Position numbers and translations under genes: made by a program. Shown in pieces: positions 1 to 7,816 of a DNA stretch of 64,000 bases. The stretch comes from SIG480 sp045636865 (GTDB taxonomy: Bacteria; Bacillota; Clostridia; Oscillospirales; JAAYXM01), in NCBI GenBank assembly GCA_045636865.1, contig JAZTYJ010000022.1:1-64000 (forward strand), written 5' to 3'. The notes under the pieces were generated by a model, which saw only the letters and a program-made list of their open reading frames with translations, made no database searches and was not told the DNA's origin. Numbering within the stretch: position 1 is the first letter of the stretch; the number at the start of each line of letters is the position of its first letter.

Positions 1-252
1 GTTCTTATGAAGGATGATCTTGGCGATATTGTAAAGCTGATCAGAATCTCCAAGGCAGTTACAAGAAACATCAAGCAAAATCTTTTCTGGGCATTTGCAT
101 ATAACGCAATCGGAATCCCCGTTGCGGCAGGTTTTTTGCACATTTTTGGCGGACCATTCTTAAATCCCATGTTCGGTGCTTTGGCTATGTCTTTAAGCTC
201 GATAACAGTCGTTTCAAACGCCCTCAGACTCAGCCGAATGAAGTTTAAATAA
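1..252 (+). CDS. copA: Copper-type P-type ATPase, C-terminal end (partial)
   Basis: The reading frame is open from the first base, so only the last 83 or so residues are present; the ATG at base 7 is internal. The segment KLIRISKAVTRNIKQNLFWA followed by a hydrophobic helix and NPMFGALAMSLSSITVVSNALRL is the typical last transmembrane pair and C-terminal tail of P1B-type ATPases that export Cu(I)/Ag(I) across the cytoplasmic membrane. The protein ends shortly after the NALRL motif, as these proteins usually do, so the C-terminus looks intact. The metal-binding CPC motif and the ATPase domains lie outside the window, so the metal is inferred from the family. Confidence 0.88.
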   Translation, partial: VLMKDDLGDIVKLIRISKAVTRNIKQNLFWAFAYNAIGIPVAAGFLHIFGGPFLNPMFGALAMSLSSITVVSNALRLSRMKFK

Positions 253-277
253 TTTTCGCACTTTTTTGAAATTTTGC

Positions 278-306
278 TTGCAAAATATATCTTTTTATGG
301 TAAACT
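278..306 (+). promoter_or_regulatory. Candidate promoter for the tRNA-Trp gene
   Basis: TTGCAA at 278-283 and TAAACT at 301-306 are separated by 17 bases and lie about 50 bases before the mature tRNA. The -10 box is a weak match, so this is a candidate only. Confidence 0.4.
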
Positions 307-357
307 ATTAAAGTCGCAAACAGAGATACTCTGTTAATAATTTAATAGTTGCTATTT

Positions 358-431
358 AGGGGTATGATGTAATGGTAACATGCCGGTCTCCAAAACCGTT
401 CTTGAGGGTTCGAGTCCTTCTACCCCTGCCA
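358..431 (+). tRNA. tRNA-Trp (anticodon CCA)
   Basis: A full cloverleaf can be folded by eye: acceptor arms AGGGGTA (358-364) and TACCCCT (421-427), a four-pair D stem ATGT/ACAT, an anticodon loop CTCCAAA with anticodon CCA at 390-392, and a T arm with loop TTCGAGT. The outermost anticodon-stem pair (383/399) is C-U and one T-stem pair is G-U. Discriminator G428 is followed by an encoded CCA (429-431). A terminator follows two bases later, so the gene is a single transcription unit. Confidence 0.95.
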
Positions 432-432
432 G

Positions 433-462
433 ACAGCCAATCACAAGATTGGCTGTTTTTTT
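433..462 (+). terminator. Rho-independent terminator of tRNA-Trp
   Basis: Ten-base perfect arms ACAGCCAATC and GATTGGCTGT with a four-base loop, followed by a run of T. Confidence 0.9.
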
Positions 463-466
463 GTAC

Positions 467-500
467 AAAAAAGAAGACAGACTTTTGTCTGCCTTCTTTT
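467..500 (-). terminator. Terminator of the sugar-metabolism cluster
   Basis: An AAAAGAAG-CAGAC / GTCTG-CTTCTTTT hairpin with a four-base loop lies directly after the stop of the minus-strand oxidoreductase gene. It faces the tRNA terminator and separates the two convergent units. Confidence 0.8.
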
Positions 501-503
501 AAC

Positions 504-1493
504 TTATTTTGAAACCATCTGTTTTTCTTCAAACAACATTTCCATCGTTGAATGCACTGACTCAAGCGACGCTGTTACAAGCGGTTTGTCGTTTACGATG
601 CAATCAATGAATTCACACATTTCCCTGTAATAGCAATCACCCTTTTCAAGCTCCGGCTTGAAGATTTTTTCGTTTGTGTATACCGTAATATCACCGTTTA
701 TGCTCTCAATATATGCGTTTTCAAAAGTTATCTTATAGCTTGCGACAAACGAGAATGTTGCAGGTAATCCCCAGTCAGCAAGAACAGTTACTTTTTTGTC
801 GCCGTAATCATAAAGAGAATAGATTGATGCATAATGTTTTTCTTTATGATTTGATATTGAATGTATTTTTTCAGGTTTTCCGAAATACCAGTTGATTATA
901 TCAACATCGTGAATATGGAAATCTACGATGATACCACCGCTCTTCGATTCATCAAGGAGCCAGCCACCTGCTGACCACAACGGCAGAGGTGATTTTCTTG
1001 AAAACTCTGCTTTCAAAACCTTTCCATACTCATTTGTCTCCATAAGCTTTTTAATATACATATACTCATCGGTAAATCGGAGACATTGCCCGACCATAAG
1101 CTGTCTGTTGTGATTTTTTGCGGCATCTTTCATCCTGATACATTCGTCAAGAGTTAGTGCCATCGGCTTTTCGGAATAAACGTGAATGTTGTGCTCAAGG
1201 CAGTATGTCGCGACCTCGCTATGTAAGAATGTCGGAAGCGCGATAACTACAAAATCAAGCTCTTCATTCTCTATCATTTTTTTGTAATCGTCGTACAGGT
1301 TATACTTTGAAAAGTCGATGTTATCAAGAGAAACAGACGAAATATTCGTAGTTACCGTCTTTTTAATTTCATCGAGCTTATCATTGCATATCGCAACAAG
1401 AGCTATATCTTTTCTTTCTTCCTCTATTTTTATGAGATTCTGAAAATGGAGCTTTCCAAGTCCGCCAAAACCTATGATTGCAAATTTTTTCAT
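504..1493 (-). CDS. Gfo/Idh/MocA family NAD(P)-dependent sugar oxidoreductase
   Basis: A 329-residue protein. The N-terminus MKKFAIIGFGGLGKLHFQNL is a Rossmann fold with the GxGxxG-type nucleotide loop, and YSEKPMAL near residue 107 is the EKP motif that carries the catalytic lysine of this family. The second half (GGIIVDFHIHDVDIINWYFG) is the alpha/beta substrate domain with the D-H-D cluster. Members oxidise or reduce sugars, inositols or sugar derivatives; the substrate cannot be told from sequence. The start is supported by GAGGACGAGG just before the ATG. It is the last gene of a three-gene cluster with two TIM-barrel isomerases, a grouping typical of inositol or keto-sugar catabolism. 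Confidence 0.88.
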   Translation of the reverse strand: MKKFAIIGFGGLGKLHFQNLIKIEEERKDIALVAICNDKLDEIKKTVTTNISSVSLDNIDFSKYNLYDDYKKMIENEELDFVVIALPTFLHSEVATYCLEHNIHVYSEKPMALTLDECIRMKDAAKNHNRQLMVGQCLRFTDEYMYIKKLMETNEYGKVLKAEFSRKSPLPLWSAGGWLLDESKSGGIIVDFHIHDVDIINWYFGKPEKIHSISNHKEKHYASIYSLYDYGDKKVTVLADWGLPATFSFVASYKITFENAYIESINGDITVYTNEKIFKPELEKGDCYYREMCEFIDCIVNDKPLVTASLESVHSTMEMLFEEKQMVSK

Positions 1494-1507
1494 TTCCTCG
1501 TCCTCTT

Positions 1508-2347
1508 TTACATAATTTTGTTAGTAAATGCTATTACTTCATCAAATTCCGGAGAATATGCTTTTTCAGTTCCCCATTCAATACTGTAATAACCGTCGTA
1601 TCCGACATCTTTGAGAACTTTCATGCAAGCATCAAAATCAACTATGCCCTTTCCGGGAGCAACCTCTGTGATGTATTTTCCCGTTAATGAGAAAAGCTTT
1701 TTTTCGGTCTCGGGCTTTTCGGTAAATACGATATCTTTAAAATGAACGTGAACGACACGCTCTGCAAATGCCCTGACAAAATCAAGCGCGCTGTCTTTTG
1801 ACTGATATATGTTTCCGAAATCAGCAACTACGCCGACCTCTCTGTCAACAATATCGAGAAACTCTCCGAAATTCTCCACACCGTTTAAAACGAATCCCTG
1901 ATCCTCGTAAATCGGCTTTACTCCCAAACTCTCGCCGTAATCATAAATCTCCCTTATGTACTCTGCCGCCGTTTTCATAAGCTCGGTCTTTTTGGGCAGG
2001 AGCTTCTGCGGATTCTGCTCTGTTATTGCAGTATGATGCAAATAAGGAGATCCTAAAATCGCGGCGATCTCTGCATAGTCCTTGAGAAGTTTGATGTTCT
2101 CTGCCCTATCACCGCTCATAAGCTCAATATACATTGAGAAGCACGGTATGCTTATGCCATTTTTATCGGCATACTCCCTGATTCTTTTAGCCATTTCTTT
2201 ATCGGGAGTTGAAAGCTCGAGATATTTCATAAACTCAACACCCGGTACACCGTATTCCGTAGCTAAATCTATCATATCGAAATATGATGTAATCCCTTTG
2301 TGCGGTAGGTCATAAAAACTCAATTTCGGTTTTGTATTTTTTATCAT
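1508..2347 (-). CDS. Sugar phosphate isomerase/epimerase family protein (AP endonuclease 2 fold)
   Basis: A 279-residue TIM-barrel protein of the xylose-isomerase-like superfamily. Visible metal-site elements are the Glu in KPIYEDQGF (about residue 148), the Asp-Phe-Gly segment VVADFGN, the His in VVHVHFKD (about 200) and the late Glu in YYSIEWGTE (about 260). Such enzymes isomerise or epimerise free or phosphorylated sugars and inosose derivatives, using a divalent metal in the cytosol. It sits 14 bases upstream of the oxidoreductase and 31 bases after a related gene, so the three are probably one operon. The substrate is unknown. Confidence 0.82.
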   Translation of the reverse strand: MIKNTKPKLSFYDLPHKGITSYFDMIDLATEYGVPGVEFMKYLELSTPDKEMAKRIREYADKNGISIPCFSMYIELMSGDRAENIKLLKDYAEIAAILGSPYLHHTAITEQNPQKLLPKKTELMKTAAEYIREIYDYGESLGVKPIYEDQGFVLNGVENFGEFLDIVDREVGVVADFGNIYQSKDSALDFVRAFAERVVHVHFKDIVFTEKPETEKKLFSLTGKYITEVAPGKGIVDFDACMKVLKDVGYDGYYSIEWGTEKAYSPEFDEVIAFTNKIM

Positions 2348-2378
2348 AAAAATCGCCTTTCTCTTGCGCGTTTTCTGA

Positions 2379-3191
2379 CTATATCAACTCTTCCAGATAT
2401 TTCTTCGCATTCTTTATATCACGGATCTGCTCATCTCCCGAAATTTCTCGCTCAATTGTAATGGTAGCATCGTATCCGATTTCCTTTAATTTCTTTACAA
2501 AAGCCGGGTAGTTGACCTTTCCCTGACCTAACGGAACTTCCGTTCCGAGATTTTTTCCGTCTGTCGGGTAGCAGCCGTCTTTTCCGTGGATATCCCTTAC
2601 ATACTTTCCGATTACATCGAGGGCATCAACGGGGTTTGCCTTACCGTACAATATGAGATTTGCAGGATCTAAATTTATGCCGAGATTTTCCGTTCCGATA
2701 TCCTCAATTGTGCGGCGGAGCGTGACCGGTGTTTCCTGACCTGTTTCAAACAGGAAATACTGGTCGTTCTTTGCAATATATGTTGCAAGGTCTCTCAATG
2801 CGCACACAAGAGAACGGTATTCTGTCGTATTCGGGTTTTCAGGCAAGAATCCGACGTGAGTTGCAACGTTTGAAACGCCAAGCTTTTTTGCAAAATCAGA
2901 GCCGTTTTTAATCTCTTCGATTCTTGACCATCTCAAGCCTTCGGGAACAAGACCAAGCGTCAGCGGTCCGTCGTAAAAATCCCACACCTGCGGACCTGTC
3001 CATCCGCACCAGAAGGTTGAAATTTTCACGTTATACTTCTCTAAAGCTTCGTTTATCTTATCTGCCATCTCCTGTGTGCGAAGAGACACATCCCACGACG
3101 AAAGCTGGCAAGAGCTAAATCCAAGCTCGTGGACTTTTTTAATCTCCTCTGCGACATTCGCATCAAGAGCTATCAACACACCTAAATTCAT
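2379..3191 (-). CDS. Sugar phosphate isomerase/epimerase family protein (second copy)
   Basis: A 270-residue TIM barrel of the same superfamily as its downstream neighbour but clearly diverged. Metal-site features are FLFETGQET (Glu near residue 150), LGINLDPANL (Asp near 175), VRDIHGKDG (His near 205) and ITIEREISG (Glu near 250). GAAAGGG precedes the ATG at a good distance. It is the promoter-proximal gene of the three-gene sugar cluster. Two such barrels beside a Gfo/Idh/MocA enzyme suggest a short oxidation-isomerisation route for a sugar or cyclitol. Confidence 0.82.
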   Translation of the reverse strand: MNLGVLIALDANVAEEIKKVHELGFSSCQLSSWDVSLRTQEMADKINEALEKYNVKISTFWCGWTGPQVWDFYDGPLTLGLVPEGLRWSRIEEIKNGSDFAKKLGVSNVATHVGFLPENPNTTEYRSLVCALRDLATYIAKNDQYFLFETGQETPVTLRRTIEDIGTENLGINLDPANLILYGKANPVDALDVIGKYVRDIHGKDGCYPTDGKNLGTEVPLGQGKVNYPAFVKKLKEIGYDATITIEREISGDEQIRDIKNAKKYLEELI

Positions 3192-3300
3192 AGTATTACC
3201 CTTTCATTTATTTATTTTTTAATGAACATCTTGATTTTACTATAATATCCCATTTTTTGCAACATATTTTTCTTTGCAAAAGAGAACGATAAACAATGGC

Positions 3301-3338
3301 GAAGGACCGCAGTAAAAGAACTGCGCCCCTTCTTTTTT
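3301..3338. terminator. Stem-loop between sugar cluster and SLH remnant
   Basis: GAAGG..CGCAGT pairs with ACTGCG..CCTTC around a six-base loop. The T run (TCTTTTTT) follows on the plus strand, although both flanking genes are on the minus strand. It could end the SLH-gene transcript only weakly. Otherwise the 3192-3367 gap holds just the leader of the sugar cluster. Confidence 0.45.
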
Positions 3339-3367
3339 GGCGTCTTCTATGACGTAAGAAGATTCAA

Positions 3368-3768
3368 TTATTTTTCGTATTTCGCCCAATCAACATTCGC
3401 GATGAGCATTGTCCACTTTTCATAGATTTCCGTCATACGCTCATATTTGTGGCTGTTTGTGGCTTCCTGAACTGCGATATAGTACCACTTTGACTTATCA
3501 TTATTGTCAGGCCACGTAATCATCGTGTTTGCAAGCAAATCTTCTACCGTCTTCGGAACGCGGTGGAGAACACGGTTAATAAGAACCATAGCCTCTGCGC
3601 GTGTTATCGGATTATTCGGACGGAAGGTATTGTCGTCATAACCCTTTATCCATCCGCGTGCTGCTGCTTCACGAATTTCTGCTTCTGCCCAATGTCCTGC
3701 GATATCGGTGAAATTCTTTGTGCTTTCAATTTCCGTATCGTCGAATCTTGCGCAGTTTCATACTGCAT
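3368..3768 (-). pseudogene. SLH-domain protein, frameshifted remnant
   Basis: From about 3757 down to 3368 the minus strand encodes a clear S-layer-homology repeat: FTDIAGHWAEAEI, then GYDDNTFRPNNPITRAEAMV, then a roughly 70-residue tail ending in YEK. SLH repeats bind cell-wall polymers. This frame has no start codon of its own and meets a stop at 3758-3760. A well-placed ATG with ribosome-binding site AAGGG lies at 3768 in another frame (MQYETAQD...), and a one-base shift near 3740-3750 would join the two. Only one SLH repeat and no signal peptide remain, so the gene looks decayed, although its promoter survives. A sequencing error could also explain the shift. Confidence 0.7.
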
Positions 3769-3801
3769 ATATTTCACCCTTGCTTTAAATGGTCTATCAG
3801 T

Positions 3802-3830
3802 ATTATACTCCAACTTTCTGTCAATTACAA
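3802..3830 (-). promoter_or_regulatory. Promoter of the SLH remnant
   Basis: Read on the minus strand, TTGTAA (3825-3830), a 17-base spacer and a perfect TATAAT (3802-3807) lie directly after the terminator of the upstream gene and about 35 bases before the ATG at 3768. Confidence 0.7.
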
Positions 3831-3857
3831 TAAAAAGCACACAAAAGTGTGCTTTTT
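3831..3857 (-). terminator. Terminator of the 395-residue unknown gene
   Basis: AAAAGCACAC and GTGTGCTTTT form a hairpin about 20 bases after the stop codon at 3880, with T runs on both sides. Confidence 0.85.
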
Positions 3858-3879
3858 TCACTCTTGATAGTTCGATCCG

Positions 3880-5067
3880 TCAAAATCCCAGAATAATCTG
3901 CCATAATGCGAGCAAAAGACCTAAAATGGTGAGCATTGTAACCATGAAGTTATTGCGTTCGGAATAAATAAGAGTCAGATCTGCCTCCAGCAACTCTAAA
4001 AGGTACTTGACCTGATCTACAATTGGCGCAATATTCTGACTTATTAAAAGCATGGAGCTCAACTCACCTATTTCTGAGATTGCTGTTTGTTCTACCTTTT
4101 CAAGAACTTCTATTATTTTTTTCCTCAACTCGCGTGTCGTACTGATTCTTCGAAAGTATGAATGAACTTTTTTATTGCCGTGTTCCGTTTGAAAAGCCAA
4201 AACTCCATTGATTAAGGCTTTGAGCATCATAACAAACTCAACAGAAAATAAAATTCCGTGATTTACTGTTAACGGACACTCACCCATATAAAAGTACGGA
4301 TTGCAAGAGCCATATATTTTTGTCTGAAATTCTTCTTGTCGTTCAAGATAGTTTTTTTGGCAAGGGCAATCTATCAGATTCAAAAACAGAAATGCTTGTC
4401 GCGATGCATAAATACGAATAAACTCACGACTTCCCCACGAATTTGACAAGCGTTCTTTAACTATATTATCGGGAACAAATTCATACCCTTCATCACCTGA
4501 CAGAATACCATAAAGAAGCTTTGACTCATCTTTTTCTATGTCATCAATAGTTGTATAATTGTGGAATTTTGTTATTTCGCACAAAAAGCTTGATTCTATC
4601 GAATCAGAAAGACCAAGGGTTTCACTCATTGTTTTTGCAATGTCGGCACACGAGCATTCCCCGTCGGAAAACTCATATTTTTTATGCACCCCGGATTGCC
4701 TTATGGCAATAACCTTGTCTGTATCAATATGGTGGATTGAATAATGAAAAGACAAGGAAATTATGCTTGATTCTTCAAAATACGACAACAATACACACCA
4801 GCCCGAAAATCCGTTTGATTCAAGATTCGGGAAGAAATCATTGATAAAGAATCTGCATACTTTATAGGTCTGTCCGCCTCCGTGCAAAAAACGCTCCGAT
4901 GTCTGCATATCCTTTATGTAAGCATTATCAGTATCTGTATTAAGGTCGTAATATACATAATGCGAAAATTCTTTTTTGACTTTTTCCACAAAACACTCAT
5001 ACTTGTCATATGAATCCGCCTTGTAATAAAAAGCATGAGAAAAATTTGCATTGACAATAAACGACAT
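3880..5067 (-). CDS. Protein of unknown function with a C-terminal membrane anchor
   Basis: I do not recognise this 395-residue protein. The N-terminal 250 residues look soluble and mixed alpha/beta, with few charged repeats (for example FLHGGGQTYKVCRFFI near residue 60 and a conserved-looking CPCQ near 235). Residues from about 300 are helical (RELRKKIIEVLEKVEQTAIS, then QVKYLLELLEADL). The last 22 residues, after YSERNN, form one hydrophobic helix, so the protein is probably tail-anchored with its bulk in the cytoplasm. It has its own terminator, and a leader upstream separates it from nnrE. A distant CorA-like C-terminus is possible but not supported by a GMN motif. Confidence 0.6.
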   Translation of the reverse strand: MSFIVNANFSHAFYYKADSYDKYECFVEKVKKEFSHYVYYDLNTDTDNAYIKDMQTSERFLHGGGQTYKVCRFFINDFFPNLESNGFSGWCVLLSYFEESSIISLSFHYSIHHIDTDKVIAIRQSGVHKKYEFSDGECSCADIAKTMSETLGLSDSIESSFLCEITKFHNYTTIDDIEKDESKLLYGILSGDEGYEFVPDNIVKERLSNSWGSREFIRIYASRQAFLFLNLIDCPCQKNYLERQEEFQTKIYGSCNPYFYMGECPLTVNHGILFSVEFVMMLKALINGVLAFQTEHGNKKVHSYFRRISTTRELRKKIIEVLEKVEQTAISEIGELSSMLLISQNIAPIVDQVKYLLELLEADLTLIYSERNNFMVTMLTILGLLLALWQIILGF

Positions 5068-5119
5068 ATTCTCTTCCCCTTTTCAAATCATCCTATGTTT
5101 TTCACTTTTCCGCTTTTCT

Positions 5120-5788
5120 TCAGTCCTCTATATGCCTATCATCAAGCCAAAGCTCTCTTACAGCCTCTTCCGGAATACCTATATCAAGGACTTTTTTCTT
5201 TCCGCAAAGGGATTTCCCCCGGCATATGTTCAGCCCGACTTTATCAAGTGCAAGCGTATATGTAAAGTCTGCGCAAATAACACTTCCTTCTGCATTTCCT
5301 GTGTCAGCAGAAAGGCCGCTCGGAATATCAACAGAAATAACAGTATTATTCATAGACGCTATTTTATCTATAGCAGCTTTTATATTTCCTCGTGGCTCTC
5401 CTGAAATCGAAGTTCCCAGAAGGGCATCTATAATAACCGCATCTTCATCTACGCCATCCGTTACTTTAAGTATCTCAACATTCTCCTTTTTAAGTTTATC
5501 AAATGCAATTTTTGCAATATCGCTGAACTCATCTTCCTCGTGAGTGAGATAGACTTTGACATCACGACCTGAAGCTTTTAAAAGCCTTGCAACAACGAAT
5601 CCGTCTCCGCCGTTATTTCCCTTTCCGCAGAAAACAGCAAACATATTATCCGGAAAATCCTTTATAATTTCATCGAATATGCTTTTCCCTGCATTTTCCA
5701 TAAGACGCCATAGTGGAATTCCGTATTTTTCCGATGCAAGCTTATCCAGCTTTTTTATGTGTGCAGATGTTGCACGCTGCATAGCCAT
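5120..5788 (-). CDS. nnrE: NAD(P)H-hydrate epimerase (YjeF N-terminal domain)
   Basis: A 222-residue protein equal to the YjeF N-terminal domain alone. Diagnostic motifs are GKGNNGGDGFVVARLL (about residues 49-64), an Asp-Ala-Leu-Leu-Gly-Thr segment near 118, and SVDIPSGLSADTG near 150. The enzyme interconverts R and S forms of hydrated NAD(P)H so that a dehydratase can repair the damaged cofactor. The usual C-terminal dehydratase domain (NnrD) is absent, so that activity must be encoded elsewhere. It starts 15 bases after htpG on the same strand and is likely co-transcribed with it, a fitting pair of housekeeping repair functions. Confidence 0.9.
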   Translation of the reverse strand: MAMQRATSAHIKKLDKLASEKYGIPLWRLMENAGKSIFDEIIKDFPDNMFAVFCGKGNNGGDGFVVARLLKASGRDVKVYLTHEEDEFSDIAKIAFDKLKKENVEILKVTDGVDEDAVIIDALLGTSISGEPRGNIKAAIDKIASMNNTVISVDIPSGLSADTGNAEGSVICADFTYTLALDKVGLNICRGKSLCGKKKVLDIGIPEEAVRELWLDDRHIED

Positions 5789-5803
5789 CCCCCTGTACGA
5801 AGT

Positions 5804-7708
5804 TTATTTAAGCATGAGATCGCAGACGAGGTTTGAAAGCTCTGTCGGATTATCAACAGAAAGTCCGCTTATGAGACGCGCGTGTGCATAAAGAACCTTT
5901 GAGATTTTTGCAAGCTCATCTTTTTCGTTTTCAAACATCTTTTTCATTTTTTCTGCCATCGGATGATCGATGTTGATTTCAAGAACAAGCTGTGCTCGAA
6001 TCGGATTTGCTTCCATGCCCGGCATTCTGCTGAGCGTTTTTTCCATAGCAAGAGAAATTTCGCCCTCACTTGAAATACATACAGCATGATCTTTTAGGTC
6101 GTTTGTAAATCTGACTGCAAAGAGATTTTTGTCTGCGCTCTCACGGATAAAGTCAAGAAGCTCTTTTGCGTCTTCGTTTTCTTTTTCAATCTTCTCTTTT
6201 TCCTCTTCTGTTGCAAGAGAGAAGTTTTCCTTGCAGACGTTTACAAACTCATGCTCATCGTATTTTCCGAGAACTGAAATTGCAAACTCATCTACATCCT
6301 CTGTGAGATAGATAACCTCATATCCGCGAGAAACAACAGAGCTTACCTGCGGCATAACCGCGATTCTCTCAGCACTGTCACCTGATGCATAGTAAATCTC
6401 CTTCTGCTCCTCTTTCATGCCCGCTACATATTCTTTGAGGCTTACATATTCGTTGTCTTTTGAAGACTTAAACAATACTAAATCCTTAAGGCTTTCTTTG
6501 TGCGCACCAAAGTCGCTGTATATTCCCCATTTGATTGAAGAACCGAACACCGAGAAAAATTTATTGTAGTTTTCCCTGTCGTTTTCAAGCATCTTTTTAA
6601 GCTCTGAAACAATTTTCTTTTCAATGGCTTTTGCGATTATCTTAAGCTGGCGGTCCTGCTGCAAAATCTCTCTTGAAATATTGAGAGACAAATCAGAACT
6701 GTCTACAAGACCTCTTACAAAGCCGAAGTAATCCGGAAGAAGATCCTTGCACTTTTCCATAATGAGAACGCCGCTTGAGTATAGCTGAAGACCTTTTTCA
6801 AAATCCTTGCTGTAGAAATTGACGGGCGCGTGTGCCGGAATAAACATAAGAGCTTCAAAGTTCACTCCGCCTTCTGCCTTCTGTCTTATCGTATTAAGAG
6901 GTGCTTCAAAATCGAAGAACTTTCCCTTGTAGAAGTCTGCAATCTCCTCGTCTGTAACCTCATTCTGCGACTTCTTCCAAAGAGGAACCATACTGTTTAA
7001 AACTTCATCTTCGGTGAATGTTTCGTATTCGTCAGAACTTCCCTCTTTGAGCTTTTCTGACGACACAAACATACGGATAGGATATCTGATATAGTCGCTG
7101 TACTTTTTAACGAGTTCTTCTATCTTCCAGTCCTCAAGGTATTCGCCGAATTTTGTGTTTTCGGTATCATCCTTGAGTGTTATTGTGATTTCTGTTCCCA
7201 CTTTGTCTCTGTCGCACTCGCGGATGGTGTAACCGTCAGCACCTGAAGATTCCCATGAATAGCCCTGTGTTTCGCCGTGTGCAAGACTCTCTACAACAAT
7301 ATTTTTTGCAACCATAAAAGCTGAATAGAAGCCAACGCCAAACTGACCGATGATGTCAATTTCTTCTTTATCCTTGTTGTCGGGATTGTTTTTAAAATCA
7401 AATGAGCCGCTTTTTGCAATGACACCGAGGTTTTCTTCAAGCTCGTCCTTCGTCATGCCGCAACCGTTGTCGCAGATTCTGATTGTACGATTCTCTTTGT
7501 CTGTCGAGATACGGATTTCAAAATCGCCTCTGCTTTTGTCTACGGTGTTGTCTGTCAGAGACTTGAAATAGAGTTTATCTATCGCGTCACTCGCATTTGA
7601 AATGAGCTCGCGAAGAAAAATGTCCTTGTTTGTATAGATGGAGTTTACCATCATATCAAGAAGTTTTTTTGATTCTGTTTTAAACTGTTTTTTTGCCATT
7701 TTATTCAC
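5804..7708 (-). CDS. htpG: Molecular chaperone HtpG (Hsp90)
   Basis: A 634-residue protein with the GHKL ATPase domain first: ELISNASDAIDKL (about residues 36-48), DNGCGM (about 86), and GQFGVGFYSAFMV (about 126-138) are the nucleotide-binding motifs. The middle domain with the catalytic Arg segment (SLNISREILQQ near 350) and the C-terminal dimerisation domain are all present, so the length is normal. It is a homodimeric cytosolic ATP-driven chaperone. A good sigma-A promoter lies just upstream, and no CIRCE operator is visible. nnrE follows in the same transcript. Confidence 0.97.
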   Translation of the reverse strand: MNKMAKKQFKTESKKLLDMMVNSIYTNKDIFLRELISNASDAIDKLYFKSLTDNTVDKSRGDFEIRISTDKENRTIRICDNGCGMTKDELEENLGVIAKSGSFDFKNNPDNKDKEEIDIIGQFGVGFYSAFMVAKNIVVESLAHGETQGYSWESSGADGYTIRECDRDKVGTEITITLKDDTENTKFGEYLEDWKIEELVKKYSDYIRYPIRMFVSSEKLKEGSSDEYETFTEDEVLNSMVPLWKKSQNEVTDEEIADFYKGKFFDFEAPLNTIRQKAEGGVNFEALMFIPAHAPVNFYSKDFEKGLQLYSSGVLIMEKCKDLLPDYFGFVRGLVDSSDLSLNISREILQQDRQLKIIAKAIEKKIVSELKKMLENDRENYNKFFSVFGSSIKWGIYSDFGAHKESLKDLVLFKSSKDNEYVSLKEYVAGMKEEQKEIYYASGDSAERIAVMPQVSSVVSRGYEVIYLTEDVDEFAISVLGKYDEHEFVNVCKENFSLATEEEKEKIEKENEDAKELLDFIRESADKNLFAVRFTNDLKDHAVCISSEGEISLAMEKTLSRMPGMEANPIRAQLVLEINIDHPMAEKMKKMFENEKDELAKISKVLYAHARLISGLSVDNPTELSNLVCDLMLK

Positions 7709-7735
7709 CTTCGTATTTTTCTGTTGTTAATTTAT

Positions 7736-7764
7736 ATTATAATGCTAAATGAAAATTTTTACAA
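7736..7764 (-). promoter_or_regulatory. Promoter of htpG-nnrE
   Basis: On the minus strand TTGTAA (7759-7764), 17 bases, TATAAT (7736-7741), about 28 bases upstream of the htpG ATG. Confidence 0.75.
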
Positions 7765-7773
7765 CATCAAAAA

Positions 7774-7806
7774 GAAAAAGAAGCTTCAAAATGAAGCTTC
7801 TTTTTC
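7774..7806. terminator. Terminator of the hdr-flx-frd operon
   Basis: An AAAGAAGCTTCA/TGAAGCTTCTTT hairpin with A and T runs on both sides lies 10 bases after the stop of the last operon gene. It separates the operon from the htpG promoter. Confidence 0.85.
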
Positions 7807-7816
7807 TTAAAAGGCT

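Noticed and set aside
3646..3861. A 71-codon minus-strand frame starting at 3861
   Set aside because: Its start is inside the terminator of the upstream gene; only the part from the ATG at 3768 follows a promoter, and it runs into the SLH frameshift.
7709..7770. CIRCE heat-shock operator before htpG
   Set aside because: No TTAGCACTC-N9-GAGTGCTAA element is seen; only a sigma-A promoter.
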